NCBI GenBank assembly: GCA_963798445.1
Contig: CAWCTH010000001.1
Location: forward strand, 89,963 to 153,962
Direction: 5' to 3'
DNA length: 64,000 nt
Source of the DNA: DASXAI01 sp963798445
GTDB taxonomy: Bacteria; Actinomycetota; Acidimicrobiia; Acidimicrobiales; Ilumatobacteraceae
This document shows positions 18,309 through 26,796 of the stretch, one piece after another. Below the pieces are notes generated by a model. The model saw only the letters and a list, made by a program, of their open reading frames with translations. It ran no database searches and was not told the origin of the DNA. The stretch's first letter is position 1. Each line of letters opens with the position of its first letter. A program made the translations under genes and the position numbers.

Positions 18309-18324
18309 GCCCCACGTGTGGGGC
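18309..18324 (+). terminator. GC-rich hairpin after the zinc-ribbon operon
   Basis: GCCCCAC and GTGGGGC form a perfect inverted repeat two bases after the stop at 18306. As RNA it would be a six-pair stem with a CGUG loop. No T-run follows. Confidence 0.4.
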
Positions 18325-18474
18325 GCCCCGGCCCTGCGCCTTGCCAGCGCGGGTCGTTCCCGCCGGACCTTCGGCCATCGTGGACCTGACCGTCGTCCCG
18401 GTCTGGCGTGACGACCGGTTGACTAGGGTCTGCTGCAGTCCCGGGACGTGCATCACGAGCAGGGTAGGTGATCC

Positions 18475-19740
18475 ATGCACGACATCAGGAGGCTGGCCGC
18501 AGCGGCGGTCACGTTCGCGATCGCCCTTGCGGCCATCGCGACACCCGTCACCGCGGCTGGCACGACCACCCGTTGGGTGGATGACGACGGTCACGCCGGC
18601 CCGAACGGGTGTGGCGGTCCAGCGCACGCCGCGACATCCATCCAGTCCGCGGTCGACTCGAGCAGCGCTGACGACATCGTGGTCGTGTGTCCGGGCACCT
18701 ACGTCGGTCAGGTTCGCGTTCGCGGCCACCGCGACGGTCTGACCATCCGGTCGTCGCAGCCCTTCGGGGCGATCATCCGGGGACCCGCGCATATCGCGAG
18801 GCCACTGGGCTTCGGGTACCTGGTGCTCATCGAGCATGTCGACGACGTCAGCATCCTTGGTTTCAAGGTCCTGACCCGTACCGCTGCCCCATGCGACCCG
18901 ACCGACGTCACGATCGCCATCCTTGGGTCGCGCCGGACATCGATCCGGGGCAACCGGCTGCTGGCACCCGGCTCCGACGGCACGGAAGCCTGCAGCCAGG
19001 CACTCGGCGTCGCGGTCGTCAATAGCATCCAGAACGGGCAGCCGAATGGCTCCCCATCGTCCGCCGCGAGCGCCATCATCGCCTACAACGAGGTCCGTGA
19101 CGCCCGCTTCGGTGGCGTCGTGGCGTTCGCGGTCGGCGGCCACGTGGAGATGCATGTCTCGCACAACTCGATTCGCGCGTACTTTGGGCACCAGTCCACG
19201 GCCGCCTCGTCCGTCACTGCTCTCGAGGGCGCCCAGTTCGGCATCGGGTTCCTGGGTCGGGCACGAGGCAGCGCCACGGACAACGTCATCCAGGGTTCCT
19301 CATCGGGCCCCCAGAGTGGTGCCGTCTTCTACGCTGGTGTCGCGGTCCTGGCGGACATCGACAGCTCGCCCCAGACGAACGGGCCCATCACCATCCGCGA
19401 CAACCTCATCCGCCGCGTCGTGGTCGGGGTCGAGGGTGAGGCGGCCCGTGACCTCACCGTGCGCCACAACGACGTCTCGAACGCCTATGCAGGGCTCGTG
19501 TTCCAGGGGACCACGGGCTCGACCGTGCGCCAGAACACCATCCGGTCACAGGAGGTCGGGTTCTCCCTCGACAGCACCTCCACGGGCAATCGCTTCCGGG
19601 GCAACACGCTCACCGGCCTGGGTGCGTTCTGCGTCGACCAGAGCAGCGGTGGCGGCACGAGTGGCACGGCCAACACATGGACCGGGAACGTGTCAACGCA
19701 TGGCGGCTCACCCTCGGGGATCTGCGGCACCGCTCCGTAG
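18475..19740 (+). CDS. secreted right-handed beta-helix protein
   Basis: 421 residues: a signal peptide (AIALAAIATPVTAAG), then an array of parallel beta-helix turns of about 22-25 residues. Examples are VRGHRDGLTIRSSQP, TSIRGNRLL, MHVSHNSIRAYFG, ITIRDNLIRRVVVGVEG, LTVRHNDVSNAYAGLVF and STVRQNTIRS. The N-terminal WVDDDGHAGPNGCGG..TSIQSAVD is the usual entry to polysaccharide lyase-like or NosD-like helices. It is probably a carbohydrate-binding or lyase protein outside the cell; no catalytic triad could be assigned. AGGTGA lies upstream of the start. Confidence 0.82.
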   Translation: MHDIRRLAAAAVTFAIALAAIATPVTAAGTTTRWVDDDGHAGPNGCGGPAHAATSIQSAVDSSSADDIVVVCPGTYVGQVRVRGHRDGLTIRSSQPFGAIIRGPAHIARPLGFGYLVLIEHVDDVSILGFKVLTRTAAPCDPTDVTIAILGSRRTSIRGNRLLAPGSDGTEACSQALGVAVVNSIQNGQPNGSPSSAASAIIAYNEVRDARFGGVVAFAVGGHVEMHVSHNSIRAYFGHQSTAASSVTALEGAQFGIGFLGRARGSATDNVIQGSSSGPQSGAVFYAGVAVLADIDSSPQTNGPITIRDNLIRRVVVGVEGEAARDLTVRHNDVSNAYAGLVFQGTTGSTVRQNTIRSQEVGFSLDSTSTGNRFRGNTLTGLGAFCVDQSSGGGTSGTANTWTGNVSTHGGSPSGICGTAP

Positions 19741-19822
19741 GCGCATCGACACCGGTGGTCAGGGCCGAGCAGGGCGGCCGGCACGACGGCGATGTCGGGG
19801 CGCCCTCGAGAACAGACCCTTC

Positions 19823-20671
19823 TCAGTCGCCGCCCTCCGCGCCGTAGAGCGCCTCGAACTCGATGGCGGCCATCTTGGCGTGCCCCGACACGGACAGGTG
19901 GTTCATGTCCCGGCTGAGGTCCTGCGCCACGAGGGCCATCCGCTGGTTCGCGCCGCCATCCGTGCGGCACGTCGGGTATCTCGCGCAGACGTCCGTGATG
20001 ATGCCGAAGTAGGCGTCCACCAGACCCTGGAGATAGGCTTCCTTCGCCGGGTCGGCCTGCATCGTCGTCGGGTCCACGACGTCACACGGGCCATCGCCCG
20101 CGAACTGCTGCGGCCGAAGCGGCACGGCGACCCGGTCGTACGTGGCCACATCCGCCCACTGGCTCACGACGAAGATCTCCGCGTCCGGGAGGCCCGCGGT
20201 GAGGATGTCCATCGCGTTCGTCAGGTGGGCGCGGAACGGCTCGTCGTTCGCCTCGTCCGTGCCGTCACATCTGATGTCGTTGTCGATCGACTGCACCAGC
20301 ACTAGCTCGGGTGCCGGTGTGACCGCGACCGCCCGCGTCGCCTGCCCGATGAGGCTCTCGACCCCCGAGCCGTCGATGGCCAGGTTGTGGACGTTCCCCT
20401 CGACAGCGGCGTTCCTGTCGAGCACGCGCAGGTAGACGCTGTCGACGTTCGGGTTCGTGCCGGTCGCCCACGAGTTGGCGTTGATGTCCTGCCCAGGGCG
20501 GGATGGATCTGAGTCGTAGCCCGTCGCACCCGAATGACCGATGACCACGATCGAGCTCGGATAGGTCACGGGAGGCGGCGATCCGGCACCCGGTGACTGC
20601 CCGAGCGTCGCGCCGGGGAGGGCCACGGCGAGCACGCCGCACAGGATCGCCACCCTGGACCATCGCCGCAT
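19823..20671 (-). CDS. secreted SGNH/GDSL-type hydrolase
   Basis: 282 residues with a signal peptide ending ALPGATLGQ-SPGAG. Block I is VVIGHSGATGYDSD with the nucleophile Ser. VQSIDNDIRCDG includes a block III-like Asn, and the terminal block is DMNHLSVSGHAKMA with the catalytic His. The family contains esterases, lipases and acetylxylan esterases working on lipids or polysaccharide acetyl groups. The ATG is preceded by GGAGACGAG. It is convergent with the beta-helix gene, a plausible functional pair for extracellular polysaccharide work. Confidence 0.82.
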   Translation of the reverse strand: MRRWSRVAILCGVLAVALPGATLGQSPGAGSPPPVTYPSSIVVIGHSGATGYDSDPSRPGQDINANSWATGTNPNVDSVYLRVLDRNAAVEGNVHNLAIDGSGVESLIGQATRAVAVTPAPELVLVQSIDNDIRCDGTDEANDEPFRAHLTNAMDILTAGLPDAEIFVVSQWADVATYDRVAVPLRPQQFAGDGPCDVVDPTTMQADPAKEAYLQGLVDAYFGIITDVCARYPTCRTDGGANQRMALVAQDLSRDMNHLSVSGHAKMAAIEFEALYGAEGGD

Positions 20672-20731
20672 CTCGTCTCCTCTCGTCCGTCTCGGTGATG
20701 CACGCTTTGGTCCACCGAGGGTCCATAGGGT

Positions 20732-22876
20732 ATGAGGGTCGTGCCGCGGGGGCTACCCGACTCGCGGCGGATGGCGGATATCTCGGTGACGCGGCCGTAC
20801 GAATGTCCGATGGCGGGAGGTGCGAGCGTGCGTAGGCTGGATGGTGACTCCTTGGAGGTGCACCCCGCTGCGACCCGGACCTGCCACGTGACCCGAACCC
20901 TGGACGCCCCATCCCAGACTCCCGTCGACTACCCCCAGCACGACATCGCCTGGCTGCGTCGACTCGGGCTCATCGGGTCGCTCTGCACGATGTCCGCCGG
21001 ACTCGCAGCCTTCGTCCTGGCGATCGCCACGGGAGGGGCAGCGCTCGTCTGGCTCGCGCTCATCATGGCCGCCATCAGCGGATGGCTGCTGTTGAGTCGT
21101 CGGCTCGCCAAGGCGGGCACCGAGGTCCGCCTCATCGCCCGCATGGCCGTCGGCCTGTTCGTCGGCATGATCCTGCTCCTGCCCGTGGTGCCCGAGCTCG
21201 CGACCACCATCGCGATGGCGAGCCTGATCCCGGTCTTCGTAGCCGCGCCATTCGTGAGCCGGCGGGGTCTCCTGCGCTACTCGATGGCGATATGGGCCTA
21301 CGGCGCGGCCTATGTGCTGGCCGCGGGCCTGCTCCTGACGGCGAGAAGCGGGCGAGCTCCCGGACCGGCTGACCTAGCCCTCAGCGTCCTGGGCACGGCG
21401 ATCATCATGGGCCTCGTCCTCGCCATCATCCGTCGCTACGCCCTCGCGGACGAGGACGCGCGGTTCATGGCCCTTCACGACGGATTGACCGGCCTCAGCA
21501 ACCGGACCCTGTTCATGGACCGGCTGGAGCACGCGATGGTGCGGGAGGAGCGCGAGCCGTCGTTGACTGCGGTCATCTATCTGGATATCGACCGGTTCAA
21601 GTCGATCAACGACCGCCACGGCCACGCATACGGGGACCAGGTCCTTAGAGCCGTTGCCGATCGCCTCCGAGCGATCATCCGTGCTGGCGACACGGTCGCC
21701 CGGGTCGGCGGCGACGAGTTCGCCGTGCTGCTCGAAGGTGTCAGCGATCGCCTGGAGGCCGTCGACATCGCTGAGCGGCTAAGGTCGGCGGCGGCTGGTT
21801 CACTGGCGATGCCGGGCGGCGGCGCGTCGATCCAGGCCAGCATCGGGATCGCATTCAGCGGCGGTGGCGGCGAGACCGCTGACGCGCTGCTCCGCAACGC
21901 CGATCATGCCATGTACACCTCCAAGCGCGGGCATCACGGCGCGGTCATGGTCTACCACCCATCCCAACGAATGGCGGCGGAGGAGCGGCGCGCGGTCAAG
22001 CGTGCCCTCGGCGGGGTCGTCGAACGGCAGGAGCTACGCCTGCAGTTCCAGCCCCTTGTCAGGCTCCACAGCGGTCTCGGCGAAGCATCGGCCGGCGATG
22101 CGCCGAGCGGCACGATCCAGGGCCTGGAGGCGCTGGTGCGGTGGCACGACCCGGAGCGTGGCAGGCGCATGCCGGACGACTTCATCGGCCTCGCCGAGGA
22201 GACCGGTGACATCGTCCAGCTCGGGCGGTGGGTCCTCGAGGAAGCGTGCGAACGCCTCAGGGAGTGGCAGCGCCTGCCGGGCGCGAGCGCGCTCCGGATC
22301 GCCGTCAACCTATCCGCGCGGCAGGTCGAGCGACCAACCTTCGCGTCGGATGTGGAAGCGATCGTAAAGAATGCCGGGATCGCACGATCCACCCTGGAGT
22401 TGGAGATCACGGAGCACGTGCTGGTCCGCGACAGTGCCTCCATCCACGACATGATCCTGCGGCTCCGGGCGTCGGGCATCCGTTTCGCCATCGACGACTT
22501 CGGCACGGGCTACTCGTCCTTTGGCTACCTGCGGGACTTCCCCGTCGACACCCTCAAGCTGGATCGATCCTTCGTGCTCGGCGCGGTAGGCAACCAACGC
22601 GGCACCAGGCTGTTGCGCGGCATGGTGGACGTCGGGGCGGCCCTGGGGGCGATCATCGTCGCGGAAGGCATCGAGACTCCCGCGCAGCTTGACCTCGTTC
22701 GCTCACTCGGTTGCGATCTGGGTCAGGGCTTCCTGCTATCACGACCGGTCGATGCGCATGTCGTGCCGTCATTGCTCTGCGCTCATCGGCCACCCTGGGA
22801 GCCGCTCTTCCGCCCGAGTGCGCCCGATGGCGCCCACCCGCTGTCCCGTGGGATCCCGGTGACGACCTCCGGTTGA
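20732..22876 (+). CDS. membrane GGDEF-EAL diguanylate cyclase/phosphodiesterase
   Basis: 714 residues. About five transmembrane helices occupy residues 75-235. The GGDEF domain (about 245-400) has an intact RVGGDEFAVLL and the RAGD inhibitory I-site five residues before it, plus DIDRFKSINDRHGH. The EAL domain (about 415-690) keeps the catalytic set: GLEALVRW, NLSARQ, LEITEHVL, IDDFGTGYSS, LKLDRSF, VAEGIET and QGFLLSRP. Both activities could therefore work, making or destroying cyclic di-GMP. The exact start is uncertain; the first 70 residues are not family-like and no ribosome binding site is seen at this ATG. Confidence 0.93.
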   Translation: MRVVPRGLPDSRRMADISVTRPYECPMAGGASVRRLDGDSLEVHPAATRTCHVTRTLDAPSQTPVDYPQHDIAWLRRLGLIGSLCTMSAGLAAFVLAIATGGAALVWLALIMAAISGWLLLSRRLAKAGTEVRLIARMAVGLFVGMILLLPVVPELATTIAMASLIPVFVAAPFVSRRGLLRYSMAIWAYGAAYVLAAGLLLTARSGRAPGPADLALSVLGTAIIMGLVLAIIRRYALADEDARFMALHDGLTGLSNRTLFMDRLEHAMVREEREPSLTAVIYLDIDRFKSINDRHGHAYGDQVLRAVADRLRAIIRAGDTVARVGGDEFAVLLEGVSDRLEAVDIAERLRSAAAGSLAMPGGGASIQASIGIAFSGGGGETADALLRNADHAMYTSKRGHHGAVMVYHPSQRMAAEERRAVKRALGGVVERQELRLQFQPLVRLHSGLGEASAGDAPSGTIQGLEALVRWHDPERGRRMPDDFIGLAEETGDIVQLGRWVLEEACERLREWQRLPGASALRIAVNLSARQVERPTFASDVEAIVKNAGIARSTLELEITEHVLVRDSASIHDMILRLRASGIRFAIDDFGTGYSSFGYLRDFPVDTLKLDRSFVLGAVGNQRGTRLLRGMVDVGAALGAIIVAEGIETPAQLDLVRSLGCDLGQGFLLSRPVDAHVVPSLLCAHRPPWEPLFRPSAPDGAHPLSRGIPVTTSG

Positions 22877-22898
22877 GCCGCGGCTCGACACGGTCGAG

Positions 22899-23096
22899 TC
22901 ACGACCTCGGCGAGCCTCCGGCGGTCGAGCCGGACGGGAACCGGACCTCGAGCCCGGCGCCGAACGTCATCACGGCTGCGAGCATCGAGATGGCCCGTGC
23001 GTCGGTCAGGTCGAGGACCGGCTGACCGCCGGCCTCATCGACCCTTGCCACCCCATCCGTGCCGCCAGCCTGGCGGACGCCCTGTCGCTCGTCCAT
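22899..23096 (-). CDS. possible small protein, unknown function
   Basis: 65 codons with AAGGAG nine bases before the ATG. Sequence MDERQGVRQAGGTDG, then LTDARAISMLAAVMTFGAG. No domain recognised. It lies tail-to-tail with the GGDEF-EAL gene. The ribosome binding site is the main support. Confidence 0.35.
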   Translation of the reverse strand: MDERQGVRQAGGTDGVARVDEAGGQPVLDLTDARAISMLAAVMTFGAGLEVRFPSGSTAGGSPRS

Positions 23097-23174
23097 CGCG
23101 CGCCGTCTCCTTCGTGTGGCCAAGACGGTCGGAATCGTGGCACACCCGTCGTCGCGGTCAACGCTCCGGAGGTC

Positions 23175-23230
23175 TTGACGGCCGCGCGGCGCCGATGCTA
23201 GGGTGTTATCGTTCCCGTTAGCGTTAACGG
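23175..23230 (+). promoter_or_regulatory. promoter plus LacI-type operator
   Basis: TTGACG (23175-23180) and TAGGGT (23199-23204) with an 18-base spacer, followed by an inverted repeat CCGTTA-N4-TAACGG at 23215-23230 over the start of transcription. A 14-base core (CGTTCCCGTTAGCG) recurs inverted at 23600-23613. This is classical repressor geometry, but no sizeable gene follows before the lacI-type gene. Confidence 0.6.
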
Positions 23231-23407
23231 CGAGAGGAGACAGAGGCCCCACCAGCGGCGGCAGGGTCGGGTCTCGTCCAGGCGACTGGTGCGTTCACAC
23301 CGGATATCGAACTCCTGGGGTCGGTTGCCGCAGGTGGGTCCAGATGCGCGCTGGCGACGTGCGACGGACCGCGAAGTGGCTGCTACGCCGCGGCGCAGCA
23401 GCGGCGC

Positions 23408-23530
23408 ATGACCGGGCTGGCGGGCCGGCACGGGCGGACGATGGAGTGGATCGGCGGACTCCTGCTCGTTGCCGTGGCCATCTACTATGCGGCCGAGAAC
23501 TGGGACCTGTTCCGCCTCTATCTTCGATGA
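23408..23530 (+). CDS. possible 40-residue membrane peptide or gene relic
   Basis: The frame reads MTGLAGRHGRTMEWIGG, then a hydrophobic segment and NWDLFRLYLR*. It is the only coding-like piece between the two operator units. The same frame is open upstream to 23227 but has no start codon, so it may be the 3' end of a lost membrane-protein gene formerly controlled by the LacI-type regulator. Confidence 0.35.
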   Translation: MTGLAGRHGRTMEWIGGLLLVAVAIYYAAENWDLFRLYLR

Positions 23531-23560
23531 GCGCGCGACGTCCTCTCCCCGTCAGGGACC

Positions 23561-23613
23561 TTGCGCCCGTGTGCATGCCTCTGATATCGTGTCCGGTACC
23601 GCTAACGGGAACG
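23561..23613 (+). promoter_or_regulatory. second promoter-operator unit, upstream of the LacI-type gene
   Basis: TTGCGC (23561-23566) and TATCGT (23585-23590), 18-base spacer, followed by CGCTAACGGGAACG (23600-23613). This operator is the exact reverse complement of the 14-base core near 23210. It probably provides autoregulation. Confidence 0.5.
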
Positions 23614-23772
23614 CTAACATCGCATCGTCCGCACGTGCCGTGAGCGATACGGGGGCTGCCGGGCCGTCTGCAGCCGGTCGCGCTCGCTGGTGACCGACTC
23701 GCGCCCTGGCGAGCGGTCCCGCGACCTGCGGAGCCCGTCCAGGCACGCCGACGCAGCCACTCAGAGGGGGTC

Positions 23773-24840
23773 ATGACGCATCGAGGCCGGGTGACCATCA
23801 AGGATGTGGCACAGGCCGCCGGCGTGTCCATGCAGACCGTCTCGCGGGTCCTGAATGACCGCCCCGATGTCGCGCCGGAGACCTACGAACGGATCCAGCG
23901 CATCATCGCCGACACCGGCTACTCCCCCAACCTGCTCGCGCGCGGCCTGACCCAGGGACGCAGCCACGTCCTCGGGGTCGTGGCGTTCGGGTTCGACTAC
24001 TTCGGGCCGGCGCGCATCCTCACGGGCATCGACCAGCAGGCCGCCGAGAAGGGCTACGCGATCACGCTCAACCTCGCACACCGGCCCGAGACGGACGATG
24101 TCTACGGGATCCTCAACGGCCTCTTCGGACGCCAGGTCGACGGTGTCATCTGGGCCATCCCCCAGGTCGGCGGCAACCTCGACTGGTCGCACCAGCGCGC
24201 GCCGGACCTGCCCGTGCCCGTCGTGCTCGTGGGAGGGATGGCCGGGCAGGCATCGCTGACCTCGATCGGCATCGACAATCGGGCCATCGGTCGCCTCGCC
24301 ACCGAGCACCTGCTCGCCGGCGGCGCCCGGACGATCGGCCTCATCACCGGGCCACTGAGCTGGTGGGAGGCACGCGAGCGGGCGGCCGGCTGGCGCGAGA
24401 CGATCGCGTCGAGCAGGTCCCCGGACGCGCTGGGCCCGGTCTTCGAGGGCGACTGGACGGCGGCGAGCGGCGAGCGGGGTCTCCAGCGACTCCTTGCGGA
24501 CTTCCCTGCGATGGACGCTGTCTTCGCCAGCAACGACCAGATGGCCCTGGGAGCGCTCCACGCCGCCCATGAGCTGGGACGCAAGGTGCCCGAGGACCTG
24601 TCCGTGGTCGGCGTCGACAACCAGGCCGAAGGATCCCACTTCTGGCCACCGTTGACCACGGTGCATCAGCCGCTGCGCGACGCCGGTGTGCTGGCGGTCG
24701 ATCGCGTCGATGACGCCATCCGGCGGCTCGCGGCGCGCCGCAGCCCTCCCAAGGCGCCGGAACCCCGGACGATCCTGTTGGAGCCGGAGCTCATCGTCCG
24801 CGAGAGCAGCCGGCCCGTGACCCACCCCGTGGCTGGTTGA
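23773..24840 (+). CDS. LacI-family transcriptional repressor
   Basis: 355 residues. The N-terminal helix-turn-helix and hinge are textbook: VTIKDVAQAAGVSMQTVSRV, LNDRPDVAPETYERI, and YSPNLLARGL. The periplasmic-binding-protein-like core follows (VLGVVAFGFDYFG; VDGVIWAIPQ; SIGIDNRAIGRLATEHL; AVFASNDQMALGAL; VVGVDNQAEGSHFWPPLTTV). It would bind a sugar inducer. GAGGGGG precedes the ATG. Two matching operators lie 160 and 550 bp upstream. No sugar transporter or hydrolase adjoins it, so its regulon has been lost or lies elsewhere. Confidence 0.93.
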   Translation: MTHRGRVTIKDVAQAAGVSMQTVSRVLNDRPDVAPETYERIQRIIADTGYSPNLLARGLTQGRSHVLGVVAFGFDYFGPARILTGIDQQAAEKGYAITLNLAHRPETDDVYGILNGLFGRQVDGVIWAIPQVGGNLDWSHQRAPDLPVPVVLVGGMAGQASLTSIGIDNRAIGRLATEHLLAGGARTIGLITGPLSWWEARERAAGWRETIASSRSPDALGPVFEGDWTAASGERGLQRLLADFPAMDAVFASNDQMALGALHAAHELGRKVPEDLSVVGVDNQAEGSHFWPPLTTVHQPLRDAGVLAVDRVDDAIRRLAARRSPPKAPEPRTILLEPELIVRESSRPVTHPVAG

Positions 24841-24880
24841 CGGGCGCAGCCGCTCGACCGGCACGGCCGCGGACCGCGGG

Positions 24881-25285
24881 TCAGCCGCGTCGGTTCGATG
24901 CCCAGTACGTGATGCCGAAGCCGCCCAGGCACCAGACGCCCAGGACCAGGAACGGCTCGATGGACAGGGGGAACAGGTTGCTCGCCACCGTCCCCCGGAT
25001 CACCTCCCCCATGGCCTTCACGAGCAGGAACCAGTGGCCCGTGGCCAGCCAGTCCGGGAGTCACTCGACCGGGAAGGTCAGCGGCGAGAACATGAGCACG
25101 AATACGACCAGCACCTGCGTCAGCGGGTTGGCGAGCTGCTGTGGCAGCAGCGACGCGATGGCATAGCCGATGCCGGTCGCGGTGAGAGCCACGAGCAGGG
25201 ATGCCGGCACCACGAGCGGAGTGCCGACGAGGTGCAGGTCGAAGCGGAGCACCGCGATGGTGAGCGCCAGGACCTGAGGTCGTGC
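24881..25285 (-). pseudogene. ABC-2 type permease, C-terminal remnant
   Basis: The last ~130 residues of an ABC-2 exporter permease: FDLHLVGTPLVVPASLLVAL, LANPLTQVLVVFVLMFSPLT, then after a frameshift near 25061 WLATGHWFLLVKAMGEVIRG and GVWCLGGFGITYWASNRRG*. The first half of the gene is missing and is replaced upstream by an ATPase scrap. Not functional. Confidence 0.65.
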
Positions 25286-25345
25286 CTATCGAGCCGGATC
25301 GAGCTGGCGTCGGGCTTGAGCAGGCCGACCACCTGGTTGATGACG
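25285..25345 (-). pseudogene. ABC transporter ATPase scrap (about 20 codons)
   Basis: The frame INQVVGLLKPDASSIRLD followed by RHDL matches the stretch immediately after Walker A in ABC-type ATPases. Nothing of the ATPase before or after this remains. It is spliced between the ArsC-like and permease remnants. Confidence 0.4.
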
Positions 25346-25471
25346 CTCGGTGCCGGCACTGAACGCCGCGAAGTCGCCGCCGCCGATGCCGGTGAGCAAG
25401 GCTTCCGCGATCTGGATGCGCGCCGAGTTGCCGGTGCACACGAAGAGCACGCGGATGGGTCGGCGGACAAG
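25346..25471 (-). pseudogene. arsenate reductase (LMW phosphatase type), N-terminal remnant
   Basis: About 42 codons of an ArsC of the low-molecular-weight phosphatase fold: VLFVCTGNSARIQIAEALL contains the P-loop CxGNSxR with the nucleophilic Cys, then GGGDFAAFSAGTE. After this the sequence is unrelated. It sits just downstream of arsM on the same strand, where arsC often lies in arsenic operons, so the operon once included arsenate reduction. Confidence 0.6.
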
Positions 25472-25505
25472 CGGGGTCTCCCTGGCGGTCCGTCCGGGCC
25501 GGATC

Positions 25506-26312
25506 TCAGCAGCAGCCGCCACCGCAGCAGCCGCCAGCAGCATCGCTGTGGCCGGCGCTCGGCATCATCTCGATGGCGGGTCGTGCCGAGCGCGGCTTGG
25601 TGGCCTTGATGATGGCGCTGTGCATCCCCTCGGCGACCGCGTGGGTCGGCGTGACGGACACGTCCGACAGGCCCACCGCCACGAGCCCTGCCTCGAACTC
25701 CGAGAACGACAGCGCGCCGGCGATGCAACCGACATAGGAGCCGCGCTCAGCCCGCTGCTGGGTGGTCAGGGTGTCCTCCGCCACGATGTCGCTGATGCCG
25801 ATGCGGCCGCCCGGCCGGAGCACACGAGCGATCTCCCGGAACACGGCCGGCTTGTCCGCCGCGAGGTTCACGACACAGTTGCTGATGACCACGTCGACCG
25901 AGTCAGCCGGCAGCGGGATCGCCTCGATGTGGCCCTTGAGGAACTCGACGTTCGTGGCACCCGCCTCGGCGGCGTTCCGCTGGGCGAGGGCGAGCATCTC
26001 GTCGGTCATGTCGAGGCCGAAGGCGCGACCGGTGGGCCCGACCCGCTTGGCCGAGAGCAGGACGTCGATGCCGCCACCGGAGCCGAGGTCGAGCACCCGG
26101 TCCCCTTCTCGGAGATCGGCTACGGCGGTCGGGTTGCCACAACCGAGCGAGGCAAGGACCGCGGCGTCCGGCAACGTGTCGCGCTCCAGGGTCGAGTACA
26201 GCTCGGCCCCGATGCCCTCCTCGTCCGTGCAGCAAGCCGTGCCCGTGGACATGACCGCGATGGCGGACCTCGCATAGCGGTCTCGGACCATCTCGTGGAC
26301 CTGGTCGGTCAT
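25506..26312 (-). CDS. arsM: arsenite S-adenosylmethionine methyltransferase
   Basis: 268 residues. SAM-binding motif I is VLDLGSGGGIDVLLSA, followed by FGLDMTDEMLALAQ and EFLKGHIEAIPLP. The cysteines used for As(III) are in place: SNCVVNL and SYVGCIAGAL, plus CC near residue 27 and a C-terminal CCGGGCC tail seen in many ArsM proteins. It methylates arsenite to volatile or exported methylarsenicals in the cytoplasm. AGGAGACG precedes the ATG. Divergent from arsR with a 78-bp shared control region. Confidence 0.93.
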   Translation of the reverse strand: MTDQVHEMVRDRYARSAIAVMSTGTACCTDEEGIGAELYSTLERDTLPDAAVLASLGCGNPTAVADLREGDRVLDLGSGGGIDVLLSAKRVGPTGRAFGLDMTDEMLALAQRNAAEAGATNVEFLKGHIEAIPLPADSVDVVISNCVVNLAADKPAVFREIARVLRPGGRIGISDIVAEDTLTTQQRAERGSYVGCIAGALSFSEFEAGLVAVGLSDVSVTPTHAVAEGMHSAIIKATKPRSARPAIEMMPSAGHSDAAGGCCGGGCC

Positions 26313-26354
26313 GGCTTCGTCTCCTGGTCGTGGCCTACGGGACTGTATCGAGAC

Positions 26355-26390
26355 TTGACTATATAGCCACTTGTCAATACCATACCGGGA
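26355..26390 (+). promoter_or_regulatory. arsR promoter and ArsR operator
   Basis: TTGACT (26355-26360) and TACCAT (26378-26383) are 17 bases apart, and the GTG of arsR follows seven bases later: a leaderless promoter. TTGAC and GTCAA at 26355-26359 and 26373-26377 form an inverted repeat spanning the spacer, the likely ArsR site. The second arm also contains TTGACA on the minus strand, facing arsM. Confidence 0.6.
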
Positions 26391-26720
26391 GTGAAGCGAC
26401 AGACCGACCCTGACGTGCTGCTCCTCCAGGCCGCGGCGGACCCGACGCGGCTTGCCATCCTCCGGCAGCTGAGCGATCTGGGCGAGGTGTGCGCCTGCGA
26501 TCTGGGCAACCCCGGCATCAGCCAGCCCACCCTGTCACATCACCTCAAGGTGCTCAGGGATGCCGGCTGGGTCAATGGGGACCGCCGCGGGACGTGGATC
26601 CACTACTCCATCATCCCTGCCGCCGTCACGCGCTTCCGGTCCCTCTCGCAGGCCATCGGCAGTCCGACGCCCGTCCTTCGCCCCGCACGGCGCCTGAGCG
26701 TCATCCAGCCGGGGGCCTGA
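26391..26720 (+). CDS. arsR: ArsR-family metalloregulator
   Basis: 109 residues, GTG start. Winged helix: ADPTRLAILRQLSDLGEV, then GISQPTLSHHLKVLRDAGWV and the wing DRRGTWIHYSI. CACDL in the third helix provides the paired cysteines that bind As(III)/Sb(III) in the ELCVCDL-type ArsR class. It represses arsM and itself from the shared region and is released by arsenite. Confidence 0.92.
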   Translation: MKRQTDPDVLLLQAAADPTRLAILRQLSDLGEVCACDLGNPGISQPTLSHHLKVLRDAGWVNGDRRGTWIHYSIIPAAVTRFRSLSQAIGSPTPVLRPARRLSVIQPGA

Positions 26721-26796
26721 GACCTCCGACCGGGGCACGGTCGCCCGATGGTCAGGCTGGGCGACGATGACCAGGCACGACCTCGCGGATCGTGCG

